Below, in pieces: positions 44,669 to 53,573 of a DNA stretch of 64,000 nt. A program made the position numbers and the translations under genes. This DNA comes from an uncultured Bacteroidales bacterium (GTDB lineage Bacteria > Bacteroidota > Bacteroidia > Bacteroidales > UBA932). Position 1 is the first letter of the stretch. The number at the start of each line of letters is the position of its first letter. The notes beneath the pieces were generated by a model. The model was not told the DNA's origin. It saw only the letters and a list, made by a program, of their open reading frames with translations, and did no database searches. The DNA lies in assembly GCA_944326325.1 (NCBI GenBank), contig CALVDQ010000005.1:1-64000 (forward strand). Direction: 5' to 3'.

Positions 44669-45685
44669 CTATCCCGCCTGGTGTTCCTGCGGGACACTCC
44701 TCAGTTTTTTCCTGTATCTGCGCAGGAAAAGTCCCCAGCAGAATTTCATCCGCAGAAGCCGGTTCTTGTCCTTACCGGTAACTATCCTGTATGGCAGGAT
44801 AACTGAAGCTGCAGATTTAAGGGTACGGAGTCTGGAAAAATCTTCCTTGGTCTCAGCCAGCTTTATCGCATTCAGGATATTTCCCATATAAAGCCAGACA
44901 TTATACGCAAGAAGCTTTTTCCTCGTATCAGCGGAAAAACCAGGATATTTCCCTATGAATTTTATCCTTTCCACATTTCCCGAGGCAAAATCGCAGACCT
45001 TCGTAAAGTCAAGGGCATGGCAGATACTGCCTTTCCTCTGCCAATAATGATAATATGACTTCCCGATATGCACACATCCGTTCTTTGCCTTGTCCACAAG
45101 CAGATACGTGGACGCATGGTCTTCAAAATAACGGTTTTCCGGAAACCTGACCGAATCAAACAGTGATTTCCTGCACATCATGACACAAGCAGAGCTGCAC
45201 ACCTCCTCTGCAAGCAATTCAGCAAGCATCTCTGAAGACGAACAGTACCTTGTCTCCCCTGTCTCCCTGTAAGGATATTCTGCAGGTCTGTCAGGATATT
45301 CCATGACGAAATTGCATATTCCGATATCTGCTCCTTTATCTGTCACTGCCTTGTACATCGACGAAAACATATCCTTGTCGATAGTGTCATCTCCGTCTAT
45401 GAAAAACAGATAATCTGCTCCGGCATTATCTATTCCGACATTTCTTGCCGCCGACACATCAGGAGAGCCGATTTTCAATACCTTGATCCTCTGGTCTTCA
45501 TCAGCCATCCTTTCACATATCTCGTAAGAATTATCCGTCGACAAATTTTCTACGAGAATAATCTCGATATTTCTCAGATCCTGCTCCATTATGGAACGTA
45601 CAGTCTTTTCCAGATATGAAGCTACATTATGGACAGGAACGATTACCGACACTGCCGGAGGATTCTTTTTCATCAATGTTTCCAT
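44669..45685 (-). CDS. Glycosyltransferase family 2 (GT-A) protein
   Basis: This 338-residue protein has the GT2 start VSVIVPVHNVASYLEKTVRS, the first acidic motif ENLSTDNS, and the metal-binding DGDD motif in YLFFIDGDDTIDKDM. The acceptor region has ENRYFEDHASTYLL. The C-terminal 100 residues are basic, with a hydrophobic patch that may touch the inner membrane. It lies ten bases after the second GT2 gene and is probably transcribed with it from the 46676 promoter. Confidence 0.9.
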   Translation of the reverse strand: METLMKKNPPAVSVIVPVHNVASYLEKTVRSIMEQDLRNIEIILVENLSTDNSYEICERMADEDQRIKVLKIGSPDVSAARNVGIDNAGADYLFFIDGDDTIDKDMFSSMYKAVTDKGADIGICNFVMEYPDRPAEYPYRETGETRYCSSSEMLAELLAEEVCSSACVMMCRKSLFDSVRFPENRYFEDHASTYLLVDKAKNGCVHIGKSYYHYWQRKGSICHALDFTKVCDFASGNVERIKFIGKYPGFSADTRKKLLAYNVWLYMGNILNAIKLAETKEDFSRLRTLKSAASVILPYRIVTGKDKNRLLRMKFCWGLFLRRYRKKLRSVPQEHQAG

Positions 45686-45695
45686 ATGCTAAATT

Positions 45696-46616
45696 TCATT
45701 TACTCTTCAATACCTTGACCAGATAGAGAAGTGTCACTATACTATATATGATATTACCCGGTCTATAGTGCTTTATGAGCCTTCCTGCAAGTTCACATAT
45801 ACCATAGTCAGGATAAAGAGATGCAAGAAGGTTTACAATCCATCTTTTCTCCACCTTCACAGACAACGGGTATTCTTTCCCGAAATATCTATGGCTCCAG
45901 TTGAAAAAGGATATGTTGGCGTCAGAATGGCTTGCAATCGATTCCAATGCGCCAGAACTCGACATATTAATACCGCTTTCCCTCCATAAGACCTTTGCGT
46001 CATGACCGGCTATAGTCCGGATACCTGTTCCGGATGAACATGATATGACTGTAGCATTATCGCTCCTGTATGCCCTGGGGAATGAGACAAAACCTTTAGA
46101 CTTCAATATGCTGGTCCTGAAGATGAATTCCGGCATCCGGGCATCTATATGCCCCATATACAGCTCCTCAAAAAATTTCACAGGGCTGATATACTCCGGG
46201 AAAAGCTCCGGCTCGGAAATGACAGTTCCAGCCTTGTCTATGATATTGATATTGAAATGATATACATCATAGTCAGGATTGTTTTCCAGACAAGCATAAA
46301 ACTGCCCGATACAATTCTCCTCCATTATGTCATCATCAGAGAACAGGCACACGAAGTCCTCGTCCCCGACCATTTCCAGACATCTGCGCCAATGTGCGAC
46401 AAGATCTTTCCTTCCGAGATTCATGCCGAACCGGACATACGTAATATCCAGGAGAGCGGAGTATTCATCCACAACCGGCTGCAGTTCCTCGGGGCTGTCA
46501 TCATCCCCGACATATACTTTGAACCTCCTGTCAGACTGCTTTGCCAAGGACTCCAACGTCTGCCTGAAAAAAATTTTCTTATATGCAGGAATAACAACTG
46601 CAAGCTTTGTTTTCAT
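45696..46616 (-). CDS. Glycosyltransferase family 2 (GT-A) protein
   Basis: This protein of 306 residues begins KLAVVIPAYKKIFFRQTLES. It has YVGDDDSPEELQP and the metal-binding FSDDDIMEEN motif, typical of GT2. The frame extends upstream to a TTG at 46652, but ATG 46616 (or 46628) matches the family start. First gene of a two-gene minus-strand unit. Its promoter overlaps that of the divergent GT4 gene. The DNA here is richer in A+T than the PUL genes, as is common for transferred surface-polysaccharide clusters. Confidence 0.88.
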   Translation of the reverse strand: MKTKLAVVIPAYKKIFFRQTLESLAKQSDRRFKVYVGDDDSPEELQPVVDEYSALLDITYVRFGMNLGRKDLVAHWRRCLEMVGDEDFVCLFSDDDIMEENCIGQFYACLENNPDYDVYHFNINIIDKAGTVISEPELFPEYISPVKFFEELYMGHIDARMPEFIFRTSILKSKGFVSFPRAYRSDNATVISCSSGTGIRTIAGHDAKVLWRESGINMSSSGALESIASHSDANISFFNWSHRYFGKEYPLSVKVEKRWIVNLLASLYPDYGICELAGRLIKHYRPGNIIYSIVTLLYLVKVLKSK

Positions 46617-46675
46617 TTTCTCGACCATTAAACAGGACAAAAACAGAGACAAGTATCATATCGACATCAGGTCTG

Positions 46676-46721
46676 CAAAAATACGTAAATTTGATATTAG
46701 CGACAAATTATTATATATTTG
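46676..46721. promoter_or_regulatory. Interleaved divergent promoters between GT2 and GT4 genes
   Basis: Plus strand: TTTG (46690-46693), 20 nt, TATATTTG (46714-46721), start near 46728. Minus strand: TTTG (46704-46707), 20 nt, TATTTTTG (46676-46683), start near 46669. Both match the housekeeping consensus exactly, and their elements alternate, so only one can be occupied at a time. Confidence 0.75.
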
Positions 46722-46750
46722 AACCCCAGACTCAATATCATCATTATACC

Positions 46751-47806
46751 ATGGTAATTTTCGACAGTCATGAAATAAGGTATGAAAATACCGGAATACA
46801 CCATTTCATAAAGAACCTTGTAGCATCCCTGGTCAAGATTTCTGAACATGAAGATATTGAAATAGCCTTTTTCCTGAGGAAAAAACATGTACACCTGCTT
46901 CCCGAAACCGGAGACAGGAAAGCCAAACTGGTATTGTACCGAAGCCTGTACAAATATGTCTTCCCGTACTGGAAATTCTGGAGAGGTGTCTGGCACACAC
47001 CTTTCCAATATCCCCGACTGATGCCGGAGAAAGGGAATGTCCTGCTCACTGTCCACGACCTGAATTTCCTGTATGACACCAGCGGAGAAGAACAGGCAAG
47101 ATTGAGAAAGATAGTCCAGACGAACATCGACAACGCTTCGGAACTGACAACCATCTCGGAATACGCAAAGAATGACATTCTGAACAACATGGACACCAAG
47201 GGGAAGAAAATCAGTGTCATCTACAACGGATGCCAGGAATACAGCGGAGAGATACTGCGCCCTGCAGATGTCCCTGACGCGCCGTTCTTATACGCCATAG
47301 GTCCAACTATCCCCAAGAAGAACTTCCATGTACTGCCGTGCCTCCTGAAGGACAACGGGCTGCATCTTGTAATATCTGGCATCATTTCACAACCTTATCT
47401 TGACACCATAATCAGTGAAGCAAAGCAGTTCGGTGTCGAGGGGAAGGTACATTTCACCGGCACCGTATCCGAACCGGAGAAACACTGGTATCTTAAAAAC
47501 TGCACAGCCTTCGTATTCCCGTCTCTGGCTGAAGGTTTCGGCATACCGGTGATAGAAGCCATGTACTACGGAAAGCCGGTCTTCCTGTCCAGACATACTT
47601 CCCTGCCTGAAATCGGGAAAGACAAGGCTTTCTACTTCAATGAAGGTTTCGACAGGGAGATGATGCAGGCTGAATTCGGGGACGGCATGTCAAGATATCT
47701 GTCCGGAGAAGTACCGGCAGACCGGATCATTGCCCATGCAAAGTCGTTCTCATGGGACAAGGCGGCAGAAGAATACATCCGGATATACAAATCCATGATG
47801 CTATAG
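46751..47806 (+). CDS. Glycosyltransferase family 4 (GT-B) protein
   Basis: This protein of 351 residues starts MVIFDSHEIRYENTGIHHF and is a full-length paralogue of the transferase at 38762-39808. The two share the LTVHDLNFLYD block, the PKKNFHVLP donor-site segment, the EGFGIPVIEAMYY EX7E motif and HTSLPEIGKD. The upstream 48 codons of the same frame are rejected because ATG 46751 aligns with the paralogue and the promoter lies inside the longer version. It overlaps the convergent GT4 gene by six bases at its end. Confidence 0.9.
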   Translation: MVIFDSHEIRYENTGIHHFIKNLVASLVKISEHEDIEIAFFLRKKHVHLLPETGDRKAKLVLYRSLYKYVFPYWKFWRGVWHTPFQYPRLMPEKGNVLLTVHDLNFLYDTSGEEQARLRKIVQTNIDNASELTTISEYAKNDILNNMDTKGKKISVIYNGCQEYSGEILRPADVPDAPFLYAIGPTIPKKNFHVLPCLLKDNGLHLVISGIISQPYLDTIISEAKQFGVEGKVHFTGTVSEPEKHWYLKNCTAFVFPSLAEGFGIPVIEAMYYGKPVFLSRHTSLPEIGKDKAFYFNEGFDREMMQAEFGDGMSRYLSGEVPADRIIAHAKSFSWDKAAEEYIRIYKSMML

Positions 47807-48967
47807 GCATCCAAGCAGTCCACGCCATTTTCCGGCGACAGCCGTGATCTTATTGGCTTCCGATTTCCGGTATGCCGAAAACGACAGATATTTCATTCTG
47901 GCGCTATCCGAGACTATACCGGCGACAGACTCTGCCAAGGCTTCCGGTGTCTTTTCCGGAACTATGACCCCTCCACCGTCTTTGAGGATCGACACCACTC
48001 CATCACTTGACGGATATGCTACAGGTACTACCCCGAATCTCTGAGCCTCGATCAGAGCCATCGGATAGCCTTCGAATCTCGACGTCAGCAACAGTATTTT
48101 TGCCTTCCGGTAATAATCGGAAGGAGATGTCGTATAACCTGTAAATTCTACGCCTCTCATTTTCCCTGCATATTTTTCAAGTTTTGACCGTACCGGTCCG
48201 TCCCCTACAATCTGGAGTTTCCATCCACCGAGCTTTCCTTGCAGGCTTCTCCATGCCTTCAGTATGTCCAGGATATTTTTTTCTTCCGCCAGACGTCCCA
48301 TATAAAGGATGATATTTTCTTTTCCTTCCATATCCGGCACAATCTGCTCGGAATAATATCTTGACAAAGGATTCTGTATCGGCACAATTTTTACTTTGCC
48401 GGTATCTACCCCATACAGTTCCGGGAATTTTCTTATGTATTCCTTACATAACAGTACACTGATATCGCTTTTTTCTACAGCAAGGCTGAATCCATCTGCA
48501 AATTTCTGTATGTACCTGTTATATTCCCTGTTCATCCCAAGCCGCCACAGGGCTCTCTGGACCAAAGTCTTGAAAACGCCTGCATTTTTTATATGGGCCT
48601 GACACCAGTAATCTTCCTTTTCATATCCCGGCATCCCGTGCAGCACTGAAATCACTTTCACATCTGCCTTTCTCAAAGGATTCAATACTATGTCTGAAAG
48701 GAAATAATACATTCCTTGATTTATGACATGAGTTATCCTATATCTTGATACGAAATCATTATACAATGCTATATTGCATTCTATCTTTCCTTCTTTCAGA
48801 TAAACAGCCTTCTTCACATTTTTGGGCAGTTCAAATCCCTGCGTCTTATGAAAAGCCATCACATAAATGTCATTATCAGCACCCAATGCTTCTATCAGAT
48901 TGGCTGTCACGGTCTCCACTCCCCCTAATCCAGGAAATGTATTCAGTACAAACAATATTTTAGACAT
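47801..48967 (-). CDS. Glycosyltransferase family 4 (GT-B) protein
   Basis: This 388-residue protein opens SKILFVLNTFPGLGGVETVT, with the Gly-Gly turn of a GT4 acceptor domain. The donor half has NIILYMGRLAEEKNILDILK, LQIVGDGPVRSKLEK and SRFEGYPMALIEAQRFG (EX7E type). It is the last transferase of the island and is visibly A+T-rich. An exact TAnnTTTG box is missing; the nearest candidate is TATTTTTTG in the left end of the inverted-repeat element at 48998. Confidence 0.88.
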   Translation of the reverse strand: MSKILFVLNTFPGLGGVETVTANLIEALGADNDIYVMAFHKTQGFELPKNVKKAVYLKEGKIECNIALYNDFVSRYRITHVINQGMYYFLSDIVLNPLRKADVKVISVLHGMPGYEKEDYWCQAHIKNAGVFKTLVQRALWRLGMNREYNRYIQKFADGFSLAVEKSDISVLLCKEYIRKFPELYGVDTGKVKIVPIQNPLSRYYSEQIVPDMEGKENIILYMGRLAEEKNILDILKAWRSLQGKLGGWKLQIVGDGPVRSKLEKYAGKMRGVEFTGYTTSPSDYYRKAKILLLTSRFEGYPMALIEAQRFGVVPVAYPSSDGVVSILKDGGGVIVPEKTPEALAESVAGIVSDSARMKYLSFSAYRKSEANKITAVAGKWRGLLGCL

Positions 48968-48997
48968 ATTACAAGCACTTTAAATAATTCGGCTATC

Positions 48998-49123
48998 CGC
49001 AAAAAATACCTCTAAGTGTCATCCCGACCGGCGGGCGTAGTCCGGAGTGGAGGGATCTGCCCTGGTTTATTTGTCAGATCCCTCGACTTGCGCTCGGGAT
49101 GACAACCCTGTGGTATTTTTGCG
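48998..49123. repeat. 126-bp inverted-repeat element (MITE-like)
   Basis: Three nested pairs are visible. The outer ends are CGCAAAAAATACC (48998-49010) and GGTATTTTTGCG (49112-49123). The middle pair is TGTCATCCCGA (49017-49027) with TCGGGATGACA (49094-49104). The inner pair is GAGGGATCTG with CAGATCCCTC around 49050-49084. The middle and inner arms resemble a repeat that I recall as scattered in many bacterial genomes, including Bacteroidota. The right outer arm contains TATTTTTG, an exact -7 box pointing outward. There is no coding capacity. It could be a non-autonomous mobile element or a terminator-like repeat. Confidence 0.65.
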
Positions 49124-49237
49124 AACTATCTCATTTCTGATTTCGATAAACAGAATATCAAAAAGAGAAAATCTTGCATGGCGAGCTGCAGAAATTTCTT
49201 TTTTTAACAATATTTCTGGATTTTTATCCATAGGTTT

Positions 49238-49790
49238 GTGGCGAGATGTCATTGGCGGGACCTGCTGAATGTGCTGCTGCCTCGGGAGAGACACGTCAGG
49301 GATGTCGCATACGCGACTACGGAGTTACAGGGTTTCTCGCCTTTCAACAAAAGTGTCAGCCTGGACCTGAGATGTATCGGGGAGGACGGCACGGAATTCA
49401 TCGTCGAAGTACAATGCTACAGGCAAAGGAATCTGTTCAGGCGATGGCATACTGTATGCCTCGCAGGTATATGCTTCCGGAAGCAGGAAAGGTGACCGGC
49501 AGGAATATGACATCCCGCCTGTATATTTCATCTGCCTGCTCAGCGGCAATGCATTGATTGCAGACAGGGATTCTCCGGAATGGCAAGACAAATTCGTTGC
49601 GGAATACACTTTCCGTGAAAAAGACACCGGGGAAATACCGGATGAAACTATTTTTACTATCTTCGTGGAGTTGAACAGATTCGGGAAAGAACTGGAAAAG
49701 GTGGCGAAGGAACTGAAGAAGATGGGAACACCTGTGGAGACGATTATAAGTGCGACCGGTCTGTCGGAAGAGAAAGTGGAGAGGCTTTGA
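49238..49790 (+). pseudogene. Decayed PD-(D/E)XK nuclease-family transposase-like gene
   Basis: The first frame reads WRDLLNVLLP and GTEFIVEVQCYRQRNLFRR, the nuclease core (E-V-Q) of the COG5464-type family. An extra base near 49441 shifts the frame. The next frame then continues smoothly (GILYASQVYA, YDIPPVYFICLL, TIFVELNRFGKELEK). A jump follows directly to the family's C-terminal end (ATGLSEEKVERL), so about 100 residues are deleted near 49690. The first 20 or so residues are also absent. Nothing useful is seen in 49124-49237 or 49791-49847. Confidence 0.75.
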
Positions 49791-49847
49791 TCTATCAATT
49801 AATACTGCTTTCACCGGTCACATACTTTGCGGATAATCAATAAAAAA

Positions 49848-49878
49848 CGATGGCGGTCAGGAAACTGAACCGCCATCG
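49848..49878 (-). terminator. Terminator closing the pectin locus
   Basis: CGATGGCGGTCAG pairs with CTGAACCGCCATCG (one bulged A) around a GAAA tetraloop. On the minus strand it is followed by TTTTTT. It lies 28 bases after the stop of the surface lipoprotein gene, the last gene of the susCD operon. Confidence 0.85.
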
Positions 49879-49905
49879 GTGTTAAAGATATTTTGATAGG
49901 TCGGA

Positions 49906-52900
49906 TTATTCTGCCGGAGTCCAGGTAATTGTACCGACTCTCAATGCCAGATTTTCGAATATGGTAATCGCATCACCATTATTTGCTGTAATATCCCAGC
50001 TGTGTTCGGTAAAGGACGTATGTTGACCTGCCTCAAAAGTCTCTTCAAGGACAGTACCGACTCCAGCTTTATCAGCATCGCCTCCTACTGCAACGTAAAT
50101 GTATCTGCCGGCTGAAGGAGTACTACCTGTAGCTCTTGCAGTAAGAGTCAGTTTACCATTTCCGCTTACCCTGAAACGGAGGAAGCACCTGTAATACTCA
50201 CTTGGCTGACCATCAGAATTGAAGCTTCCGGAAGCAAGCTGAATATATTCATCATCTGAACCTACCCTGAATTTAGTATCATCACCACCGGCGAAAATCA
50301 TGAAATTGTTTGTCACATAGTAATCAGCATCAGGGACAGTAAAGTCCTTACCATAACCGGCACCAGTACCGTACTGAGTATAGAAACTACCCCATTCTGC
50401 CGACCCCCAAGTCGTCGCCTCGGTAACCGGAGTCAGTCCGGCCACAGGAGGAAGACCGCCTGCAGGCTCCCAGTTGACACTCATAATATAGACATTCTGA
50501 GTTGAATATATGTCTATTACATCTCCTGCCTCTACAGCGACCTCAAATGAAGCGTTCGGTTCTGTTATAGGAGCTGACGGCTTGTCCGGCAGCACTGCTG
50601 ACAGCCAAGAGTCGTTTTTCTCTCCGTTTACCGCATAGCCGACCTGCGCATTTTTGCCGGTAGAAGTCGATGCCGCAATAATCTCGAGCTTGCCGCTCCC
50701 CGCAGCCCTGAACTGGATAGTCCTTGAGGATGCGGCAGGATCAACGTTCGGCTTTCCTGCACCGTTTCCATTATGGTAAGCCCCGAAACTGTTGTCTATA
50801 CCGAAAGACACTTTTTCTGTCTCTGTATTTGAGAAGAAGAAATTCTTATAAGTTACAGTCTTGTCTGCAGCCCATCTCACTTTATTTCCTACTACCGTAG
50901 CAAGGAATATGAAGTCATCCTGCGTCAGGCTCCCCGAAGTCATCTGCGTAAGCTCCGGAGCCGTCACAGTAACAGAAGTCCCGACAATAGCCGAATTCGA
51001 GAACTTGTCAGCTTCGGCAGGGACAGCCTGTACATTCACAGTGTATGTACCGCTCGGGAAGGCATCCCATGTGTAGGATGTACTTGTAGTCGAGATCGTG
51101 TATTCATCCTCTGCATACTCTGCGTCAGATTCCTTTGCCCCGAAGCTTATGATATAGCTTCCTGCATCAGGGACTGCATCCCATGACAGGGTGAGTGCAC
51201 CGGCAACGGAGACATCTGCTGTAACTGAAGGGTCAGCTATCGCCGAGCTGCCTGAATTCACGTCGTCTGACCACTCCAGATCGGTAAGGACGATCGGACC
51301 GCAGGCGTAAAGATATACGAGATGCCGTTCTCCCGGCTGTATGCCGTCAAAGACAATTTTCTGGTTCTCCGCTCCGGCAAATACAGAACCTGCGACAGTC
51401 GCGGATGTACCTTCAGCGTCACCCAGGGCAACGGAAATATGGTCATTTACCGTCCCTGAACCTGACCTTACGGTTGAAGCGAATACAGAGCCTGGACCGT
51501 CCACCATGAATGCTATGGCGCAGTCGGAAGGGACACCGGAGTAATCGACTGAGGCTTCCGTGCTGAATTCCATACCTTCGTCGAGAATATTGATGATACC
51601 GCTTGAGACGATGAATTTGGTGTTCTCAATAACGGAAGTCTCCTCTACAGTCTGGCCGAAAGCGCTCTTGTCATTGAGAGTCCATTCGTAACCGTATTCA
51701 ACCGGCACGAGATCAGCCATTTCTTCAGGAACATACTCGGAAAGCCACCTCGGATCACCTGCGCCTGCAGTCGTAACAGCCGTACTGGTGACATTCAGGA
51801 TTCCACGGATACTGTTGTAGCATGGGTCTGAAGAAAGGATCGAGCCGCCTCCGGCTATGGCTGCCGACTCAGGGAATTCATCCGCAGACGGATCTCCGGA
51901 CTCGGTATAGAAGAACGTATCAGCAAGGTTATAATAGAAATTGCTTGATACCGAAGTAGGGAAAGCCGTTGCCTGGGCAGGGAACATCACCGTTCTTGAC
52001 GGGCATCCGTTGAGATTCAGGAAAAGGTTCTTCGTAATGGTGAACGTCCCTGTAAGGGTCGCACGGATGTTGAACAGTCCCTTGTTGTTCCCGTCATCCA
52101 CCCCGGAAAGATTGTTCACGGTATTGTTGGCAAAATTCAATGTACCGAGAGAAACACCAGGGTCAATCCTGACAAATGTCCTCATACCGTTGTTGAAGGT
52201 ATTGTTGGTAATGTCGATACTGGTTACAGACGTTGCTTTCCTTATATCAAAGCCGTCTCCGCCACTGCCCTGTATGTCAGATACAACATTGTTGTCGATC
52301 AATATCTTGTCAAACGTAGCGACTTTATCCCCGTCATAGAAGAAACCTGCAGAATAGGCATGGATGTCGCAGTTTACGATAGATACCGATATCACGTTTT
52401 CAGACGGGAACGTCTCGTCAAGCTTAAAAGGCCGGTCTGTAGTATAACCGTCTCCGTCAAGTTCAAGAGCCTCGAGCCTTATGTAAGTCGCACCTACGGT
52501 ATTGGATACAGGAGAATTCCCCGAATTCCAGTAAGTATATGTCTCAAGAGGCGGCTGAGCTACAAATCCTCCGATAATTACCGGGCTTTTACCGTCGGTC
52601 GTCTGCTGCCCGAGGATTTCAACCGGGCCGAGCACATCGGCAGTCCCGTCAAGGTCATAGGCTGTCTCCGTATTCGTAAGCCTTATCCTCAGAGGCTCCC
52701 CTGTCGGGGCATTGCCGGCTTCACGCAGAAGCTGTTTAAGCACTGCAGTATCTGCCGCATCCTGGACACCATCCCAGTCAGGTGTGGTCCATACGAACAT
52801 CTGCCCCCTGTTTGCACTGTTGAAATGTACTGCAACAGTATATTTGGTAGATGCGGCAAGTCCGTCAACAGTCGCTGAAGTCGCTCCGTCATCCACCGGT

Positions 52901-53535
52901 ATGGAAAGGTATGCAGAGGTCGGATCTTCAGGATTCGGAGATATACGAACCTGGTTCACGCCGTCGTCATCCCCTTCCGCAAGGGTCCAGCTTACGGAGA
53001 TTGAATTGCTTGTCCTCTCGGTGACAGTCACGCTTTCGACATTCGGAAGCACCGAATATGTATCGATAGGGTAAGGGAATACGGCCCATTTGGAATCCCC
53101 CGTGGTCTTTGTATCCGGATCCGCGCTTGACTGCGCACATACACGGGCATAAAGGCTCATTTCAGGATCCAGGTCCACAGCGGTATATGAAGTCGAACTG
53201 CCGCTCTCCGACGGTTCGACATTCTCATCGACGACCCTGTTGGCCGCCGTCAGCATTTCCTCTGTAATCTCAGCGGCGGAAGCCGGTGCACCGGCTGTCT
53301 CGAACTGGTAGACTTCGAGATGATAGTTTGCCGCTGCATTGGAATTCGTCCATGTGAAAGTCACGGACGTACCGATGCTCGCATCGACAACTGCGGACGT
53401 CGAGCTCGGAGTGAGCAGATTGGACAGGTCCAGAGTCTCTATGACCTCCGGAACTTCCTCGACGCAGCCTGTCGTCAGAAGCGGAAGGGCAAACGCCGAA
53501 AGTCCGATGGATAGTATTGAAAATATCTTTTTCAT
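49906..53535 (-). CDS. Pectin-locus surface lipoprotein: FnIII, beta-helix (DUF4957/DUF5123-like) and repeated beta modules
   Basis: This 1209-residue lipoprotein has its lipobox at C24 (TTGC). Residues about 45-250 hold fibronectin-III-like domains (VTVTERTSNSISVSWTLAEG). About 260-640 is a parallel beta-helix of the DUF4957/DUF5123 kind (YIRLEALELDGDGY, ISVSIVNCDIHAYSAGFFY, IDITNNTFNNGMRTFVRIDP, LNFANNTVNNLSG). Three related beta modules follow at about 660-800, 905-1060 and 1070-1209, each ending in a strand with a tryptophan (VLTDLEWSDD, IMSVNWEPAG, VGTITWTPAE). No lyase catalytic set is seen, so glycan binding at the cell surface is the likely role. It follows susD by 38 bases. Confidence 0.78.
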   Translation of the reverse strand: MKKIFSILSIGLSAFALPLLTTGCVEEVPEVIETLDLSNLLTPSSTSAVVDASIGTSVTFTWTNSNAAANYHLEVYQFETAGAPASAAEITEEMLTAANRVVDENVEPSESGSSTSYTAVDLDPEMSLYARVCAQSSADPDTKTTGDSKWAVFPYPIDTYSVLPNVESVTVTERTSNSISVSWTLAEGDDDGVNQVRISPNPEDPTSAYLSIPVDDGATSATVDGLAASTKYTVAVHFNSANRGQMFVWTTPDWDGVQDAADTAVLKQLLREAGNAPTGEPLRIRLTNTETAYDLDGTADVLGPVEILGQQTTDGKSPVIIGGFVAQPPLETYTYWNSGNSPVSNTVGATYIRLEALELDGDGYTTDRPFKLDETFPSENVISVSIVNCDIHAYSAGFFYDGDKVATFDKILIDNNVVSDIQGSGGDGFDIRKATSVTSIDITNNTFNNGMRTFVRIDPGVSLGTLNFANNTVNNLSGVDDGNNKGLFNIRATLTGTFTITKNLFLNLNGCPSRTVMFPAQATAFPTSVSSNFYYNLADTFFYTESGDPSADEFPESAAIAGGGSILSSDPCYNSIRGILNVTSTAVTTAGAGDPRWLSEYVPEEMADLVPVEYGYEWTLNDKSAFGQTVEETSVIENTKFIVSSGIINILDEGMEFSTEASVDYSGVPSDCAIAFMVDGPGSVFASTVRSGSGTVNDHISVALGDAEGTSATVAGSVFAGAENQKIVFDGIQPGERHLVYLYACGPIVLTDLEWSDDVNSGSSAIADPSVTADVSVAGALTLSWDAVPDAGSYIISFGAKESDAEYAEDEYTISTTSTSYTWDAFPSGTYTVNVQAVPAEADKFSNSAIVGTSVTVTAPELTQMTSGSLTQDDFIFLATVVGNKVRWAADKTVTYKNFFFSNTETEKVSFGIDNSFGAYHNGNGAGKPNVDPAASSRTIQFRAAGSGKLEIIAASTSTGKNAQVGYAVNGEKNDSWLSAVLPDKPSAPITEPNASFEVAVEAGDVIDIYSTQNVYIMSVNWEPAGGLPPVAGLTPVTEATTWGSAEWGSFYTQYGTGAGYGKDFTVPDADYYVTNNFMIFAGGDDTKFRVGSDDEYIQLASGSFNSDGQPSEYYRCFLRFRVSGNGKLTLTARATGSTPSAGRYIYVAVGGDADKAGVGTVLEETFEAGQHTSFTEHSWDITANNGDAITIFENLALRVGTITWTPAE

Positions 53536-53573
53536 ATAAAATTAGTCTTTTGAAAAAATCCGTTTCTGAAAAA

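Noticed and set aside
49017-49104. CRISPR repeat
   Set aside because: The repeated units are inverted, not direct, and there are no spacers. No other CRISPR-like array was seen in the window.
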